This document shows, one piece after another, positions 22,569 to 31,525 of a stretch of DNA of 58,728 nt (positions within the stretch are counted from its first letter, which is position 1; every line of letters begins with the position of its first letter). Position numbers and translations under genes: made by a program. Below the pieces are notes generated by a model. That model had not been told where the DNA came from. It made no database searches and saw only the letters and a list, made by a program, of their open reading frames with translations. This stretch comes from Bacillus sp. 123MFChir2 (GTDB lineage Bacteria; Bacillota; Bacilli; Bacillales; Bacillaceae_G): positions 1-58,728 of the forward strand of contig NZ_KB910948.1 in assembly GCF_000383235.1 (NCBI RefSeq), written 5' to 3'.

Positions 22569-23045
22569 ATGTCGAGCCAAAACAAAGACTTATCGCCAGT
22601 GCAACAAGAATATAAAAAATTTGAACAGCAGCGTGAACCAAAGCGTCCTGTTCTCAAAAATTGTATAAAAGCTTTTTTTGTAGGTGGATTCATTTGTTTA
22701 ATCGGTCAACTAATCTCCACATTTTATATTACTTATTTCGATTTTACGGAACGATCTGCGGGGAATCCAACTGTAGCGACAATGATCTTTATTTCCATGC
22801 TCTTAACAGGTTTCGGTGTATACGATCGATTAGCTCAGTTTGGCGGGGCAGGTACAGCCGTTCCTGTTACCGGATTTGGAAACTCCGTCATATCAGCTTG
22901 TATTGAGCATCGTACGGAAGGTTTTGTACTTGGAGTGGGCGGGAATATGTTTAAACTAGCCGGATCTGTTATTTTATTCGGTGTATTTTCTGCATTTGTA
23001 ATTGCACTAATTCGAACAATTCTAGTTCAATGGGGAGGGTTTTAA
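22569..23045 (+). CDS. spoVAC: Stage V sporulation protein AC
   Basis: 158 aa with four to five membrane spans. An N-terminal cytosolic stretch (LSPVQQEYKKFEQQREPKRP) precedes CFVGGFICLIGQ-like membrane segments, and the loop GAGTAVPVTGFGNSV is the SpoVAC/AE signature. SpoVAC is a mechanosensitive-type channel part of the machinery that moves Ca-dipicolinic acid into the forespore and out during germination. The stop codon abuts the spoVAD start. Confidence 0.95.
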   Translation: MSSQNKDLSPVQQEYKKFEQQREPKRPVLKNCIKAFFVGGFICLIGQLISTFYITYFDFTERSAGNPTVATMIFISMLLTGFGVYDRLAQFGGAGTAVPVTGFGNSVISACIEHRTEGFVLGVGGNMFKLAGSVILFGVFSAFVIALIRTILVQWGGF

Positions 23046-24056
23046 ATGTTACAAGGCCACCGAACATGGGTATTTGACAACAAGCCTGTCATTATATCAA
23101 CTGGTGTCATTGGCGGACCATTTGAAGCGAACGGCAACATCCCCGATGATTTCGATACATTGCATGATAATTTATGGTTAGGACAAGACTCCTACGAAAA
23201 AGCACATCGAGTTTTATTCGAAGAAGCTTGCAGCAGGGCCACAGAAAAGGCACAACTTCGGAAAGAAGATATTCAATTTATCCTAGCAGGAGATTTAATT
23301 AATCAAATTACGCCTTCTAGCTTTGCTTGCCGGACACTCGGTACTCCTTATCTTGGATTATTCGGCGCTTGTTCTACCTCGATGGAAGGACTCGCTTTAG
23401 GTGCCAGCATCATAAATGCAAAAGGAGCAAAATATTTATTAACAGGAGCATCTAGCCATAATACTGCTGTAGAAAAACAGTTCAGATATCCAACTGAATA
23501 TGGAGGTCAAAAACCCCCTACTGCGCAGTGGACAGTAACAGGAGCGGGCGCTGCCTTATTAAGCGACCAAGGAGATGGCCCTTGCGTAACATCAGCAACA
23601 ATCGGCAGAGTGATCGATATGGGATTAACCGACCCGCTAAATATGGGAGGGGCTATGGCTCCTGCTGCTGTCGACACGATAGAAGCACATTTAAGAGAAC
23701 GACAAATCGATGCATCCTACTATGACTTAATTGTAACGGGTGATCTCGGACATGTAGGACGCGAAATTGCCTTTGACTTACTACGTAAGCAGGGAACATC
23801 TATACGAAGCGAACAATTTCAAGATTGCGGATTACTTATTTACAGAGACAACCAGCCTATTTTAGCAGGAGCAAGCGGGCCAGGCTGCTCAGCAACTGTT
23901 GTGTATGGGCATTTATTAAACCGAATGAAAAAAGGAGAGTTTCGCAAAATACTTGTAGTTGCTACTGGGGCTTTACTTTCCCCATTAACTTTCCAGCAAC
24001 AAGAAACGATTCCTTGTATCGCTCATGCAGTATCCATTGAAGTTGGAGGTATATAA
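23046..24056 (+). CDS. spoVAD: Stage V sporulation protein AD
   Basis: 336 aa with a thiolase-like fold: SSFACRTLGTPYLGLFGACSTSMEGLALG around the position of the thiolase nucleophile, and GGAMAPAAVDTIEAHL further on. SpoVAD binds dipicolinic acid directly at the outer face of the spore inner membrane. It is coupled to spoVAC (TAA followed at once by ATG) and carries the spoVAEb ribosome-binding site in its 3' end. Confidence 0.95.
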   Translation: MLQGHRTWVFDNKPVIISTGVIGGPFEANGNIPDDFDTLHDNLWLGQDSYEKAHRVLFEEACSRATEKAQLRKEDIQFILAGDLINQITPSSFACRTLGTPYLGLFGACSTSMEGLALGASIINAKGAKYLLTGASSHNTAVEKQFRYPTEYGGQKPPTAQWTVTGAGAALLSDQGDGPCVTSATIGRVIDMGLTDPLNMGGAMAPAAVDTIEAHLRERQIDASYYDLIVTGDLGHVGREIAFDLLRKQGTSIRSEQFQDCGLLIYRDNQPILAGASGPGCSATVVYGHLLNRMKKGEFRKILVVATGALLSPLTFQQQETIPCIAHAVSIEVGGI

Positions 24057-24059
24057 TAC

Positions 24060-24410
24060 ATGATCTTTTTTTGGGCTTTTGTAATTGGCGGCCTCATTTG
24101 TGTCATTGGGCAAGTTATGTTCGACGTCTTCAAACTCACCCCTGCTCATACAATGTCGACACTTGTTGTCATTGGGGCTATATTAGATGGATTTAATTTG
24201 TATGAACCATTAATTGATTTTGCCGGAGCAGGCGCAACGGTTCCTATTACAAGCTTTGGGAACGCTCTCGTTCACGGTGCAATGGCGGAAGCAGCTGAAC
24301 ATGGCATTATTGGTGTTATAACAGGGATGTTTAAAGTAACAAGTGCCGGTATATCTGCCGCAATTATTTTCGGATTCATTGGAGCTTTATTATTTAAACC
24401 AAAAGGATAA
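24060..24410 (+). CDS. spoVAE: Stage V sporulation protein AE (SpoVAEb)
   Basis: 116 aa, three to four membrane spans, related to SpoVAC, with the loop [18 protein letters not shown]. Together SpoVAC, SpoVAD and SpoVAEb are the minimal set in spoVA2-type operons, lacking SpoVAA, AB, AEa and AF that occur in the main spoVA operon. Confidence 0.94.
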   Translation: MIFFWAFVIGGLICVIGQVMFDVFKLTPAHTMSTLVVIGAILDGFNLYEPLIDFAGAGATVPITSFGNALVHGAMAEAAEHGIIGVITGMFKVTSAGISAAIIFGFIGALLFKPKG

Positions 24411-24421
24411 GAGGTGTTCTC

Positions 24422-24628
24422 ATGACCGTTGTTGCAAGTGTAAAAACATGCCTCGCTAGTTTAAAAGGCGCACAAGCAAGTTTAAGTGCCCTTTCACAAA
24501 ACTCTGCTGATCAAGAAGCAAAGCGCGTTTTTCATGAATGTATGTTAGAGATGGATAGTATAATTACTGATGTACAAGGGCGAGTTTCAACATTAGAACG
24601 AGAAGAACCACAATATAAAGGATTTTAG
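24422..24628 (+). CDS. DUF1657 protein, second copy
   Basis: 68 aa; TVVASVKTCLASLKGAQASL aligns well with the first DUF1657 protein of the operon, and both end with EREEPQYK or QQEEPQYT. AAGAGGTG precedes the ATG. Function unknown; always beside spoVA2-type genes or DUF421 genes. Confidence 0.9.
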   Translation: MTVVASVKTCLASLKGAQASLSALSQNSADQEAKRVFHECMLEMDSIITDVQGRVSTLEREEPQYKGF

Positions 24629-24648
24629 GAAGACTGGAGGGAATATAC

Positions 24649-25524
24649 ATGCCTGACATTCACATACCAGAATGGCCACTTGTCATTATACGTTCTTTAT
24701 TTGTCTTAATTGTTTTATTCGCCATTACGAAATGGCTTGGCAAAAGACAAATCTCTCAACTTTCCTTTTTTGAATACATAGCGGGTATGACGATTGGTGA
24801 TATTGCGGCAGAAGTATCGACAGGATTGGAACAAAACTTCTTCCACGGTATTTCTAGTATGCTGGTTTTTGCGGTCATACCCTTTTTCGCAGGACTAATT
24901 TCCTTAAAAAATAAAACAGTGCGAGATTTTGTAGAGGGTAAATCCACCATTTTTATAAAAGATGGCAAAGTGCTCGAAGATAATTTAAAAAAGGAAAAAT
25001 ATACAAGCGACGAACTACTAGAGCTTCTGCGAAAAAAAGATGTATTCAACATAACCGATGTTGAATTTGCTATATTAGAGCCTAGCGGTGAATTAAACGT
25101 ATTATTAAAGAAAGACAGACAACCATTAACTGCAAAAGATATCGGATTAAAATTACCAAATGAAAAAGAAACACAAACAGTCATTATGGACGGAAACATA
25201 ATAGATGAACCTCTTGCAGCAAGTGGCCATAACCGTGCTTGGGTTCGCACTGAACTCGAAAAAATAGGAGTTGCAATCGACAACGTATTCATTGGACAAG
25301 TCGACTCCTACGGCCAACTCACTGTCGACATATACAACGATAAAATTCAAATGCCTTCTCCCCAAGATAAACCATTATTACTCGCTTCCTTAAAGAAGTG
25401 TCACGCTGATCTTGAACTCTTTTCTTTAGAAACGAAATCAAGTACCGCCGCGAACATGTATGTAAACAACGCTAAGAAGCTAGAGGAAATTTTAAATAAA
25501 GTAACGTATTTACTGAAAGAGTAG
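24649..25524 (+). CDS. DUF421 membrane protein with a DUF1657-like C-terminus
   Basis: 291 aa. N-terminal three membrane spans (about 10-85) with WLGKRQISQLSFFEYIAGMTIGDIA, the DUF421 (YetF/YdfR) signature, followed by the cytosolic YetF-like domain ending around residue 235. The last 50 residues (LLASLKKCHADLELFSLETK onward) resemble the DUF1657 proteins of the same operon. YetF-like proteins occur in spore inner membranes. In mobile spoVA2mob operons a DUF421 gene with DUF1657 is part of the set linked to very high spore heat resistance. Confidence 0.88.
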   Translation: MPDIHIPEWPLVIIRSLFVLIVLFAITKWLGKRQISQLSFFEYIAGMTIGDIAAEVSTGLEQNFFHGISSMLVFAVIPFFAGLISLKNKTVRDFVEGKSTIFIKDGKVLEDNLKKEKYTSDELLELLRKKDVFNITDVEFAILEPSGELNVLLKKDRQPLTAKDIGLKLPNEKETQTVIMDGNIIDEPLAASGHNRAWVRTELEKIGVAIDNVFIGQVDSYGQLTVDIYNDKIQMPSPQDKPLLLASLKKCHADLELFSLETKSSTAANMYVNNAKKLEEILNKVTYLLKE

Positions 25525-25532
25525 TACGGAAA

Positions 25533-25567
25533 AGAACGCTTATATATGTAACGGCGTTCTTTTTTAT
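25533..25567 (+). terminator. Terminator of the spoVA2-type operon
   Basis: AGAACGC and GCGTTCT arms, 13-nt loop region, six T residues, directly after the DUF421 gene. Confidence 0.75.
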
Positions 25568-25575
25568 GTCTATAT

Positions 25576-25743
25576 AAAGTGAAACTTCCATCAGTGGGGA
25601 GATAAATCACTGCCATGCATCGAACAGAGAATCTACGCTCGCTCTCCCTTTTTGTTTTCACTTCGCGCGTGGCAGAAAAGAACCCTGACCGCTTCTATGC
25701 ATGGTCAGATGCTCTCGACCACCTAAAAAAAGAGGGGGTTTTT
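25576..25743. repeat. Composite of interspersed repeats R2 and R1
   Basis: About 25576-25602 is an end fragment of family R2 (GTGAAACTTCCATCAGTGGG). About 25603-25740 is a copy of family R1 with GCGCGTGGCAGAAAAGAACC and GACCGCTTCTATGCATGG. A longer frame through this stretch is not taken as a gene. Confidence 0.7.
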
Positions 25744-25824
25744 ATGGGTATGTTTAAATTCACTCAATTCGGTTATGATGAGGAAGGTACAGAAGAAGGG
25801 AATTCCTCATTTATAGCGAATTAA
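25744..25824 (+). CDS. Possible 26-aa peptide upstream of clpP
   Basis: Frame MGMFKFTQFGYDEEGTEEGN followed by SSFIAN and TAA, with AGAGGGGG about 5 nt before the ATG. It is acidic at its centre and hydrophobic at its start. It lies directly after an R1 repeat, which supplies its ribosome-binding site. No family recognised; it could be chance. Confidence 0.35.
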   Translation: MGMFKFTQFGYDEEGTEEGNSSFIAN

Positions 25825-25865
25825 CATGATACACGTACATATTTTCTTAAACTGAAGTGGTTTCG

Positions 25866-25895
25866 TTTGACCTTTATTGACCATAATTGTATTAT
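25866..25895 (+). promoter_or_regulatory. clpP promoter with CtsR operator
   Basis: TTTGACCTTTATTGACC at 25866-25882 is the complement of GGTCAATAAAGGTCAAA, a close match to the CtsR heptad direct repeat. It includes the -35 box TTGACC, followed after 17 bp by TATTAT (25890-25895). CtsR should repress clpP until heat or protein stress. Confidence 0.88.
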
Positions 25896-25930
25896 AAAAC
25901 TAACAAATGTGTTAAAGGAGGAAGTTACAC

Positions 25931-26512
25931 ATGAATTTAATTCCTACAGTTATCGAACAAACAAATCGCGGGGAACGTGCTTATGATATTTACTCTCGTT
26001 TATTAAAAGACCGTATCATCATGCTTGGTAGCGCAATTGATGACAACGTAGCAAACTCTATCGTTTCTCAGCTTTTATTCTTAGAATCACAAGACCCAGA
26101 AAAGGATATTCATATATATATCAACAGTCCTGGTGGCTCTATTACAGCTGGTATGGCAATTTACGATACAATGCAATTCATTAAACCAAACGTATCTACA
26201 ATTTGTATCGGTATGGCTGCATCTATGGGTGCTTTCTTACTTGCAGCTGGTGAAAAAGGAAAACGTTTCGCGCTTCCAAACAGTGAAGTTATGATTCACC
26301 AACCACTTGGTGGTGCCCAAGGACAAGCGACGGAAATCGAAATCGCTGCAAAACGTATCCTATTCTTACGCGATAAACTAAACAAAATTCTTGCTGAGCG
26401 TACAGGTCAAGATTTAGAAGTAATTGAGCGCGACACAGAGCGTGACAACTTCATGACAGCAGAAAAAGCATTAGAATACGGCTTAATTGACAAAATCTTT
26501 ACAAACCGCTAA
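25931..26512 (+). CDS. clpP: ATP-dependent Clp protease proteolytic subunit
   Basis: 193 aa. Catalytic triad visible as Ser98 (GMAASMGAF), His123 (VMIHQPLGG) and Asp172 (ERDTERDN). ClpP forms a 14-mer that degrades proteins fed by ClpX, ClpC or ClpE, including misfolded and SsrA-tagged ones. AAAGGAGG precedes the ATG. The stop codon TAA is the first three bases of a 122-bp tandem repeat, so the repeat has inserted or expanded right at the gene end. Confidence 0.98.
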   Translation: MNLIPTVIEQTNRGERAYDIYSRLLKDRIIMLGSAIDDNVANSIVSQLLFLESQDPEKDIHIYINSPGGSITAGMAIYDTMQFIKPNVSTICIGMAASMGAFLLAAGEKGKRFALPNSEVMIHQPLGGAQGQATEIEIAAKRILFLRDKLNKILAERTGQDLEVIERDTERDNFMTAEKALEYGLIDKIFTNR

Positions 26513-26753
26513 GAAAAGCGGAAGCGGCTTGCTCAGAATCGCAGGACGTTGGAGCCACCGACAAAGAGGTGCTTTTTACCTCGTCCGAGGGGGCGAAACG
26601 ACCGGAGATTCTAGCCGTTGGAGCTAGATCATAAGAAAAGCGGAAGCGGCTTGCTCAGAATGAGAGGGGGATGGAGCTTCTGACAAAGAGGTGCTTTTTA
26701 CCTCGGCGGAAGAAGCGAAGCCACCGACCATTCTAGCCGCTGGAGCTAGATCA
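26510..26753. repeat. Two tandem 122-bp repeat units (bcr1-like)
   Basis: Units at 26510-26631 and 26632-26753 both start TAAGAAAAGCGGAAGCGGCT and end GGAGCTAGATCA. Each folds into a long hairpin: GCGGCTTGCTCAGAAT near the start pairs in part with ATTCTAGCCGC near the end, and a small GAGGT/ACCTC hairpin sits inside. The middle parts differ between units. Length and sequence style recall the B. cereus-group bcr1 element; that name is from memory, not a search. Confidence 0.8.
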
Positions 26754-26757
26754 TAAG

Positions 26758-26790
26758 AAAAGAGCTATCATCTACGATAGCTCTTTTTCA
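26758..26790 (+). terminator. clpP terminator
   Basis: AAGAGCTATC and GATAGCTCTT arms with a 6-nt loop and T-run, placed after the tandem repeat. Confidence 0.8.
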
Positions 26791-26814
26791 TTTATCGGCA
26801 ATTCGACACAGGAT

Positions 26815-26938
26815 AAAGTGAAAATTCCATCAGTGACGCTTTTCTCACTGATGGAAATCTCTCACTAATCAGGCCTTTATGAGCAGCTTTCTTCCCCGTG
26901 TTTCCTCAGTCCTTACTGCCCACGAATAGTGGGATAAA
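26815..26938. repeat. Interspersed repeat family R2, near-complete copy
   Basis: Begins AAAGTGAAAATTCCATCAGTG, includes the internal inverted copy CACTGATGGAAA, and ends with TACTGCCCACGAATAGTGGG. The same modules recur at 35394, 41608 and, as fragments, at 25576, 38521, 39484 and 47314. Confidence 0.75.
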
Positions 26939-26984
26939 AACCCTTCAACGACGTTCGACAGACGTATCGGAAACGCAACGCACA

Positions 26985-27018
26985 ATAAAAAGCTATCGCA
27001 CATTCGCGATAGCTTTTT
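26985..27018 (-). terminator. crh operon terminator
   Basis: AAAAAGCTATCGC and GCGATAGCTTTTT arms with a 6-nt loop, touching the crh stop codon on the minus strand. Works in both directions in principle. Confidence 0.85.
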
Positions 27019-27274
27019 ATTGTTCTTTTTGCACATAAGCAACAAGTGCTGCCAATGCTTCTGTCTCATCTGATCCTTCTGTCGTAATCGTAACTTCACA
27101 TCCAGATCCAACAGCTAAGCTCATAATCCCCATAATACTCTTAGCATTGACCGTTTTCCCGTCTTTCTCCATAAAAATATCAGCTTGAAAACGGTTTGCT
27201 TCTTGTACAAACAACGCCGCCGGACGTGCTTGTAATCCAGTCTTCAACAGCACCTCTATCCTTTTTTGAACCAC
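27017..27274 (-). CDS. crh: Catabolite repression HPr-like protein Crh
   Basis: 85 aa, HPr fold. Position 15 is Gln (TGLQARPA) where HPr has the phosphorylatable His, which identifies it as Crh. Ser46 (NAKSIMG) is kept. Crh-Ser46-P, made by HPr kinase (gene at 39517), is a cofactor of CcpA, and Crh also binds methylglyoxal synthase. It is last in yvcI-rapZ-yvcK-whiA-crh, the B. subtilis order. Confidence 0.96.
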   Translation of the reverse strand: MVQKRIEVLLKTGLQARPAALFVQEANRFQADIFMEKDGKTVNAKSIMGIMSLAVGSGCEVTITTEGSDETEALAALVAYVQKEQ

Positions 27275-27295
27275 TGTTCCATTCCCCTTTGCCTT

Positions 27296-28246
27296 TTATT
27301 TTTTTACAACCGCTTCACCAGCGCGTAATTTCTCCGCAATGTCATCAATTTTACGCAACCGATGATTGATACCCGATTTACTAATGTTTCCCCCAGATAC
27401 CATTTCTCCTAATTCTTTCAATGTAACATCTTGATAATTGATACGCAGCTCTGCGATTTCACGTAATTTATCTGGTAAAAAATCCAGTCCAACAGTCTCG
27501 TCAATATAACGAATGTTTTCAATTTGTCTTAAAGCTGCACCAATCGTTTTATTTAAGTTTGCCGTTTCACAGTTCACAAGACGATTTACAGAATTACGCA
27601 TATCACGCACAATTCGAATATCTTCGAACCTTAAAAGAGCGCTATGAGCCCCAATAATATTTAAGAACTCGGTAATTTTTTCCGCTTCCTTTAAATACGT
27701 AATGTACCCTTTTCGCCTTTCTAACGTTTTACTGTTTAACGCAAATTCATTCATCAGTTCACATATCGCATCATTATGTTCGTTGTATAACGAGAAAATT
27801 TCTAAATGATACGAGGATGTTTCTGGATTATTAACGGAACCGCCAGCTAAAAATGCCCCGCGTAAGTACGATCGTTTACAACACTTTTTCTCAATCAATT
27901 CTTGTGAAATATTACGAATAAACGAAAAGTCCTCTCGTACAATGTGCAAATCTAATAAAATCTCACGCGCTTTTTCAACTAAACGAACGATGTACACATT
28001 ATTTTTCTTTAAGCGCATTTTCTTACGGACAAGTAGTTCAACTGTCACGTTATATCCTTTTTTCAATAATGTATAAATTCTTCGAGCAATCGCTGCATTT
28101 TCCGTTTGAATGTCAATGATTACACGACGATTTGAAAAGGAGAGTGAACCGTTCATACGAAGTAATGCTGATAACTCTGCTTTCTCACAGCATTCCTTCA
28201 TTTCGAGCTTTGTTAGCTCCTTCTTTGTTTCTGATGCAAAGGACAA
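27296..28246 (-). CDS. whiA: WhiA-family DNA-binding protein
   Basis: 316 aa from a TTG at 28246, 8 nt after AGGAGG; the GTG three codons earlier lies within that motif. The N-terminal half is the degenerate LAGLIDADG homing-endonuclease fold ([16 protein letters not shown]), and the C-terminus has an HTH ([20 protein letters not shown]). In B. subtilis WhiA affects chromosome segregation and cell division; in actinomycetes it regulates sporulation. Confidence 0.95.
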   Translation of the reverse strand: MSFASETKKELTKLEMKECCEKAELSALLRMNGSLSFSNRRVIIDIQTENAAIARRIYTLLKKGYNVTVELLVRKKMRLKKNNVYIVRLVEKAREILLDLHIVREDFSFIRNISQELIEKKCCKRSYLRGAFLAGGSVNNPETSSYHLEIFSLYNEHNDAICELMNEFALNSKTLERRKGYITYLKEAEKITEFLNIIGAHSALLRFEDIRIVRDMRNSVNRLVNCETANLNKTIGAALRQIENIRYIDETVGLDFLPDKLREIAELRINYQDVTLKELGEMVSGGNISKSGINHRLRKIDDIAEKLRAGEAVVKK

Positions 28247-28347
28247 CCGTTTCACCTCCTAACAATAATTACTACCCTAAATGAATTTGTAGCGTTACCT
28301 CAAAGAAGTAACGCCTTATACCATGCAAGCTTTTTCAAGCTGACAAG

Positions 28348-29301
28348 TTATATTAATGAATATAAAATCGAAGCTAGCTTTATCGTATCATGACGCACAA
28401 CTTGATCATCATACTTTGCTAAACAACCTTTAATCAACTTAATATTATGTGCGGCAAAACGCTCTTCATCAATTGCAACCTGCCCCGACATTTCTTCTGC
28501 ATAACGTCCTAATAGTTTAGATGGAATTGGTTCATCATTCACAATTGCTGTATCAATAAATGCTTCCCCAAGGTGATCATGCAATGCTTTCACATGGTCA
28601 AACGCTGTATATCCCATTGTTTCACCAGCTTGGGTCATAACATTACAAACGTATGCTTTCTTTGCTTTTGCCCGAAGTACTGCATCCCCAATTTTTTTCA
28701 CCATTAAATTCGGCAAAATACTTGTATACAAACTTCCTGGTCCAAATAGAAGTAAATCAGCTCTTTGAATTTCCATTAATGTTTCATGAAGCGGTTCTAC
28801 TTCCCCTGGCGTTAGAAAGACACGGTTAATTTTTTTCCCGGAATACGGGATTTTTGATTCCCCGCTTACAATTTGACCATCTTCCAATTCCGCATGCAAA
28901 ACAACACTTTGATTTGCAGCTGGAAGTACACGACCTCTCACATTTAACACTTTACTCGTTTCCGTAATGGCATGAAAGAAATCACCTGTAATAGCTGTCA
29001 TTCCAGCTAACAATAAATTTCCAAGCGCATGTCCTGTTAATCCTTCTCCCGATGTAAAACGATGCTGAAATAACGCCTCTACAAGAGGCTCCACATCCGA
29101 CAACGCAACAAGCACGTTACGAATGTCTCCAGGAGGTGGGATTTCTAATTCATCGCGAAGTCTCCCAGAACTTCCTCCATCATCAGCAACCGTTACAATC
29201 GCTGTAATATCGACAGGATACTTTTTTAAACCGCGTAGCAAAACGGATAGTCCCGTTCCGCCTCCCATAATAACGATTTTCGGTTTCCTCTCTTTTCCCA
29301 T
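28348..29301 (-). CDS. yvcK: YvcK/GlmR-type gluconeogenesis and cell-envelope factor
   Basis: 317 aa. N-terminal GGGTGLSVLLRGLKK nucleotide-sugar binding loop, then VTVADDGGSSGRLRDEL and GDIRNVLVALSD, all typical of the CofD-like YvcK family. It is needed for growth on gluconeogenic carbon and binds UDP-GlcNAc, linking carbon state to wall synthesis. It lies 3 nt after rapZ. The 92-nt gap to whiA contains a hairpin of unknown use (arms GCGTTAC/GTAACGC). Confidence 0.96.
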   Translation of the reverse strand: MGKERKPKIVIMGGGTGLSVLLRGLKKYPVDITAIVTVADDGGSSGRLRDELEIPPPGDIRNVLVALSDVEPLVEALFQHRFTSGEGLTGHALGNLLLAGMTAITGDFFHAITETSKVLNVRGRVLPAANQSVVLHAELEDGQIVSGESKIPYSGKKINRVFLTPGEVEPLHETLMEIQRADLLLFGPGSLYTSILPNLMVKKIGDAVLRAKAKKAYVCNVMTQAGETMGYTAFDHVKALHDHLGEAFIDTAIVNDEPIPSKLLGRYAEEMSGQVAIDEERFAAHNIKLIKGCLAKYDDQVVRHDTIKLASILYSLI

Positions 29302-29304
29302 CTC

Positions 29305-30186
29305 TTAATGTCCCTTTCTCTTCTCCACATCACGATGAGATACATGAGTTGTATATTCTTGCTTCAAATGTTGCGTTAAATATTCTGCAAGTGTAACGGA
29401 TCGATGTTGCCCTCCTGTACATCCGATTGCAATAACAAGCTGACTTTTTCCTTCGCGCTTATAATGCGGAAGCATAAAGGAAATAAGGTCTGTTAACTTC
29501 TCTAAAAATTTGTGCGTTTCGTTAAATTTCAGCACATACGACGATACTTCCTCGTCAAGACCTGTTAATGGCTTCATATGTGGAATATAGTATGGATTTG
29601 GTAAAAAACGAACATCAAATACTAAATCAGCATCAATTGGAATACCATATTTAAATCCAAATGACATCACATTTACACGAAATGCTTGTTCACCCTCAGT
29701 TGAGAATAATTGAATGATCTTTTCTCTTAGCTCTTTCGGCTTTAATTCCGACGTATCAAGTACAATATTCGCACGCGCCTTCATATCTGTTAATAACGAA
29801 CGCTCAGCTTCTATTCCTTTTAACGGAAGGCCCGTTGGAGCAAGTGGATGTGAACGCCTTGTTTCTTTATAACGAGTTACAAGTGTACTATCTTTTGCAT
29901 CCAAGAATAAAATATGCGGAATAATCCATGTGCGTTCTGTTAAATCATCAAGCGCTCCCCATAAATGATCAAAGAACTCTCGGCCACGTAAATCAATACC
30001 GAGCGCTACTTTATTCATTTTCCCTTTCGAGTCTGCCATTAATTCAACAAACTTCGGCAACAACATAGGCGGTAAATTATCCACGCAAAAATATCCTAGA
30101 TCTTCAAAGCTTTGCAGGGCAACCGTTTTTCCTGCTCCGGACATTCCTGTAATAATAACCATTTTAATATCATTATGCGCGTCCAT
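29305..30186 (-). CDS. rapZ: RapZ/YvcJ nucleotide-binding protein
   Basis: 293 aa from the ATG at 30186, which has GAGGAGG upstream; five further in-frame codons overlap that site. P-loop GMSGAGKT near residue 14, family motif HPLAPTG, and the C-terminal [10 protein letters not shown] phosphate-binding loop. In E. coli RapZ controls glmS through small RNAs; in Bacillus YvcJ hydrolyses GTP and affects competence. Confidence 0.95.
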   Translation of the reverse strand: MDAHNDIKMVIITGMSGAGKTVALQSFEDLGYFCVDNLPPMLLPKFVELMADSKGKMNKVALGIDLRGREFFDHLWGALDDLTERTWIIPHILFLDAKDSTLVTRYKETRRSHPLAPTGLPLKGIEAERSLLTDMKARANIVLDTSELKPKELREKIIQLFSTEGEQAFRVNVMSFGFKYGIPIDADLVFDVRFLPNPYYIPHMKPLTGLDEEVSSYVLKFNETHKFLEKLTDLISFMLPHYKREGKSQLVIAIGCTGGQHRSVTLAEYLTQHLKQEYTTHVSHRDVEKRKGH

Positions 30187-30204
30187 TATATCCCTCCTCA
30201 TCGC

Positions 30205-30663
30205 TTAACTCGGATCTAACCGATACGAAAGTAATTCAAAATCTGGTGTATATACAAATGTACCGTAAATAATACCATTTCCTTTAATTAAATAATCAAT
30301 AATATGATAATCTCCCGGTGCCATTGGCAACTCATCAATCTTATCAAATGTATGCCAGCCTATTATCCCTTCTTCGCTTTGCAGTTTATTTTCTCCTGCA
30401 AAATCTGTCGCTAAGAAAGAAAACATCATCCATTCAGAAACAACCTTGTCTCCTTCTTGGATTACGAAAGTGAAGACACCTTTTAATGCTGGATTTTTCA
30501 AATAAATACCCGTTTCTTCGCGATATTCGCGAACAACTGATTCTCTCACCGTTTCCCCGCGCTCCATTTTACCCCCTGGAGCAACCCACCAATTGCGACG
30601 AGGCTTTTGTAATAGAAGAACTTCATTATCCTTAATTAACACACAGTTTGTCACTCTTTGCAA
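30205..30663 (-). CDS. yvcI: Nudix hydrolase YvcI
   Basis: 152 aa with a full Nudix box (GGKMERGETVRESVVREYREETGI spans about 31-54, keeping the G-x5-E-x7-REUxEExGU pattern). The resemblance is to 8-oxo-dGTP diphosphatase-type members. Start is a TTG with GAGGTGAGGAAG upstream; an internal GTG is possible. First gene of the yvcI-crh operon. Confidence 0.93.
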   Translation of the reverse strand: MQRVTNCVLIKDNEVLLLQKPRRNWWVAPGGKMERGETVRESVVREYREETGIYLKNPALKGVFTFVIQEGDKVVSEWMMFSFLATDFAGENKLQSEEGIIGWHTFDKIDELPMAPGDYHIIDYLIKGNGIIYGTFVYTPDFELLSYRLDPS

Positions 30664-30771
30664 ACTTCCTCACCTCAACTACTAACGGAGAAATCCCCAT
30701 TATATACTTCCTTCATTATACTATCAAATACAGTTTGTCACAACGAAGGAACCCCATGTCTAAAGCAAATG

Positions 30772-30812
30772 AAAAAAGGTGACGGAAGACTATTCCCATC
30801 ACCTTATAGTAA
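30772..30812 (-). terminator. lutABC terminator
   Basis: AAGGTGA and TCACCTT outer arms with an inner GGGAA/TTCC pairing, followed by six T residues on the minus strand. Confidence 0.75.
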
Positions 30813-30823
30813 AATCCTCATAA

Positions 30824-31525
30824 TTATTGATCATCCACAATAATATACGCTGTTCTTATTGGCCCATGTACCCCTACGACAAGATTCATTTCAATATCTG
30901 CACTGTTTGACGGACCTGAGATAAAATTCAAACAAGATGGAGGGGCTTCACCCTCAACATTTTGATGATGAATCGTCTTTGTAGCTTGTGTTAACCTCGG
31001 GACAATCGTGCTCTTCGGGACAATGGCAATATACGATTCTGGAAGAAGACTGACATGTCTGCCTTTCATTCCATCATTATATAAAACGACGGTTCCTGAT
31101 TCCGCAAGAGTAATATCACAGAATGTAATTCCAAGATCAGCTGTTTTCGCGAATTCAATACTCTCTTCCTTATGGGCTAAATCCCATTTGTGAAAATGCA
31201 TTGCCCCTTCATTTATAAACGTATTACTAAGATTATATTCATCGAACCGTTCATCATTTGAATAAATAACAGATTTGATATTCCATTCTTTCATAAAGGA
31301 GTGTAATGTTTCTGCCAGATTAGCCTTTTTTGTTCTCAGAACTTCTGTATGTATCGTTTCACAATGTTCCATCAACTTCAATACAAGCTCATCCTTCGTT
31401 AATCCGTCAAAAACGCCCCATTGCGGAGCAACAGACCAGCTCGGTTTTTCTACGGTTTCTGGACGTTTTCTCCCAAGTCTTTCGGATAGCTTAGCTAAAA
31501 ATGTTTCGCGATTTTGAATGGCCAT
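30824..31525 (-). CDS. lutC: Lactate utilization protein C
   Basis: 233 aa, LUD domain protein (DUF162), with ADLGITFCDITLAESGTVVLYNDG and the NLVVGVHGP end. LutABC together oxidise L-lactate to pyruvate and are needed for growth on lactate. Start overlaps the lutB stop by one base. Confidence 0.96.
   Translation of the reverse strand: MAIQNRETFLAKLSERLGRKRPETVEKPSWSVAPQWGVFDGLTKDELVLKLMEHCETIHTEVLRTKKANLAETLHSFMKEWNIKSVIYSNDERFDEYNLSNTFINEGAMHFHKWDLAHKEESIEFAKTADLGITFCDITLAESGTVVLYNDGMKGRHVSLLPESYIAIVPKSTIVPRLTQATKTIHHQNVEGEAPPSCLNFISGPSNSADIEMNLVVGVHGPIRTAYIIVDDQ

Noticed and set aside
25615-25824. 69-codon plus-strand frame
   Set aside because: Its first two thirds are R1 repeat sequence. 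Only the last 26 codons with their own start are kept as a possible peptide.
26510-26753. CRISPR-like tandem repeat
   Set aside because: Only two units of 122 bp, no short repeats with spacers and no cas genes.
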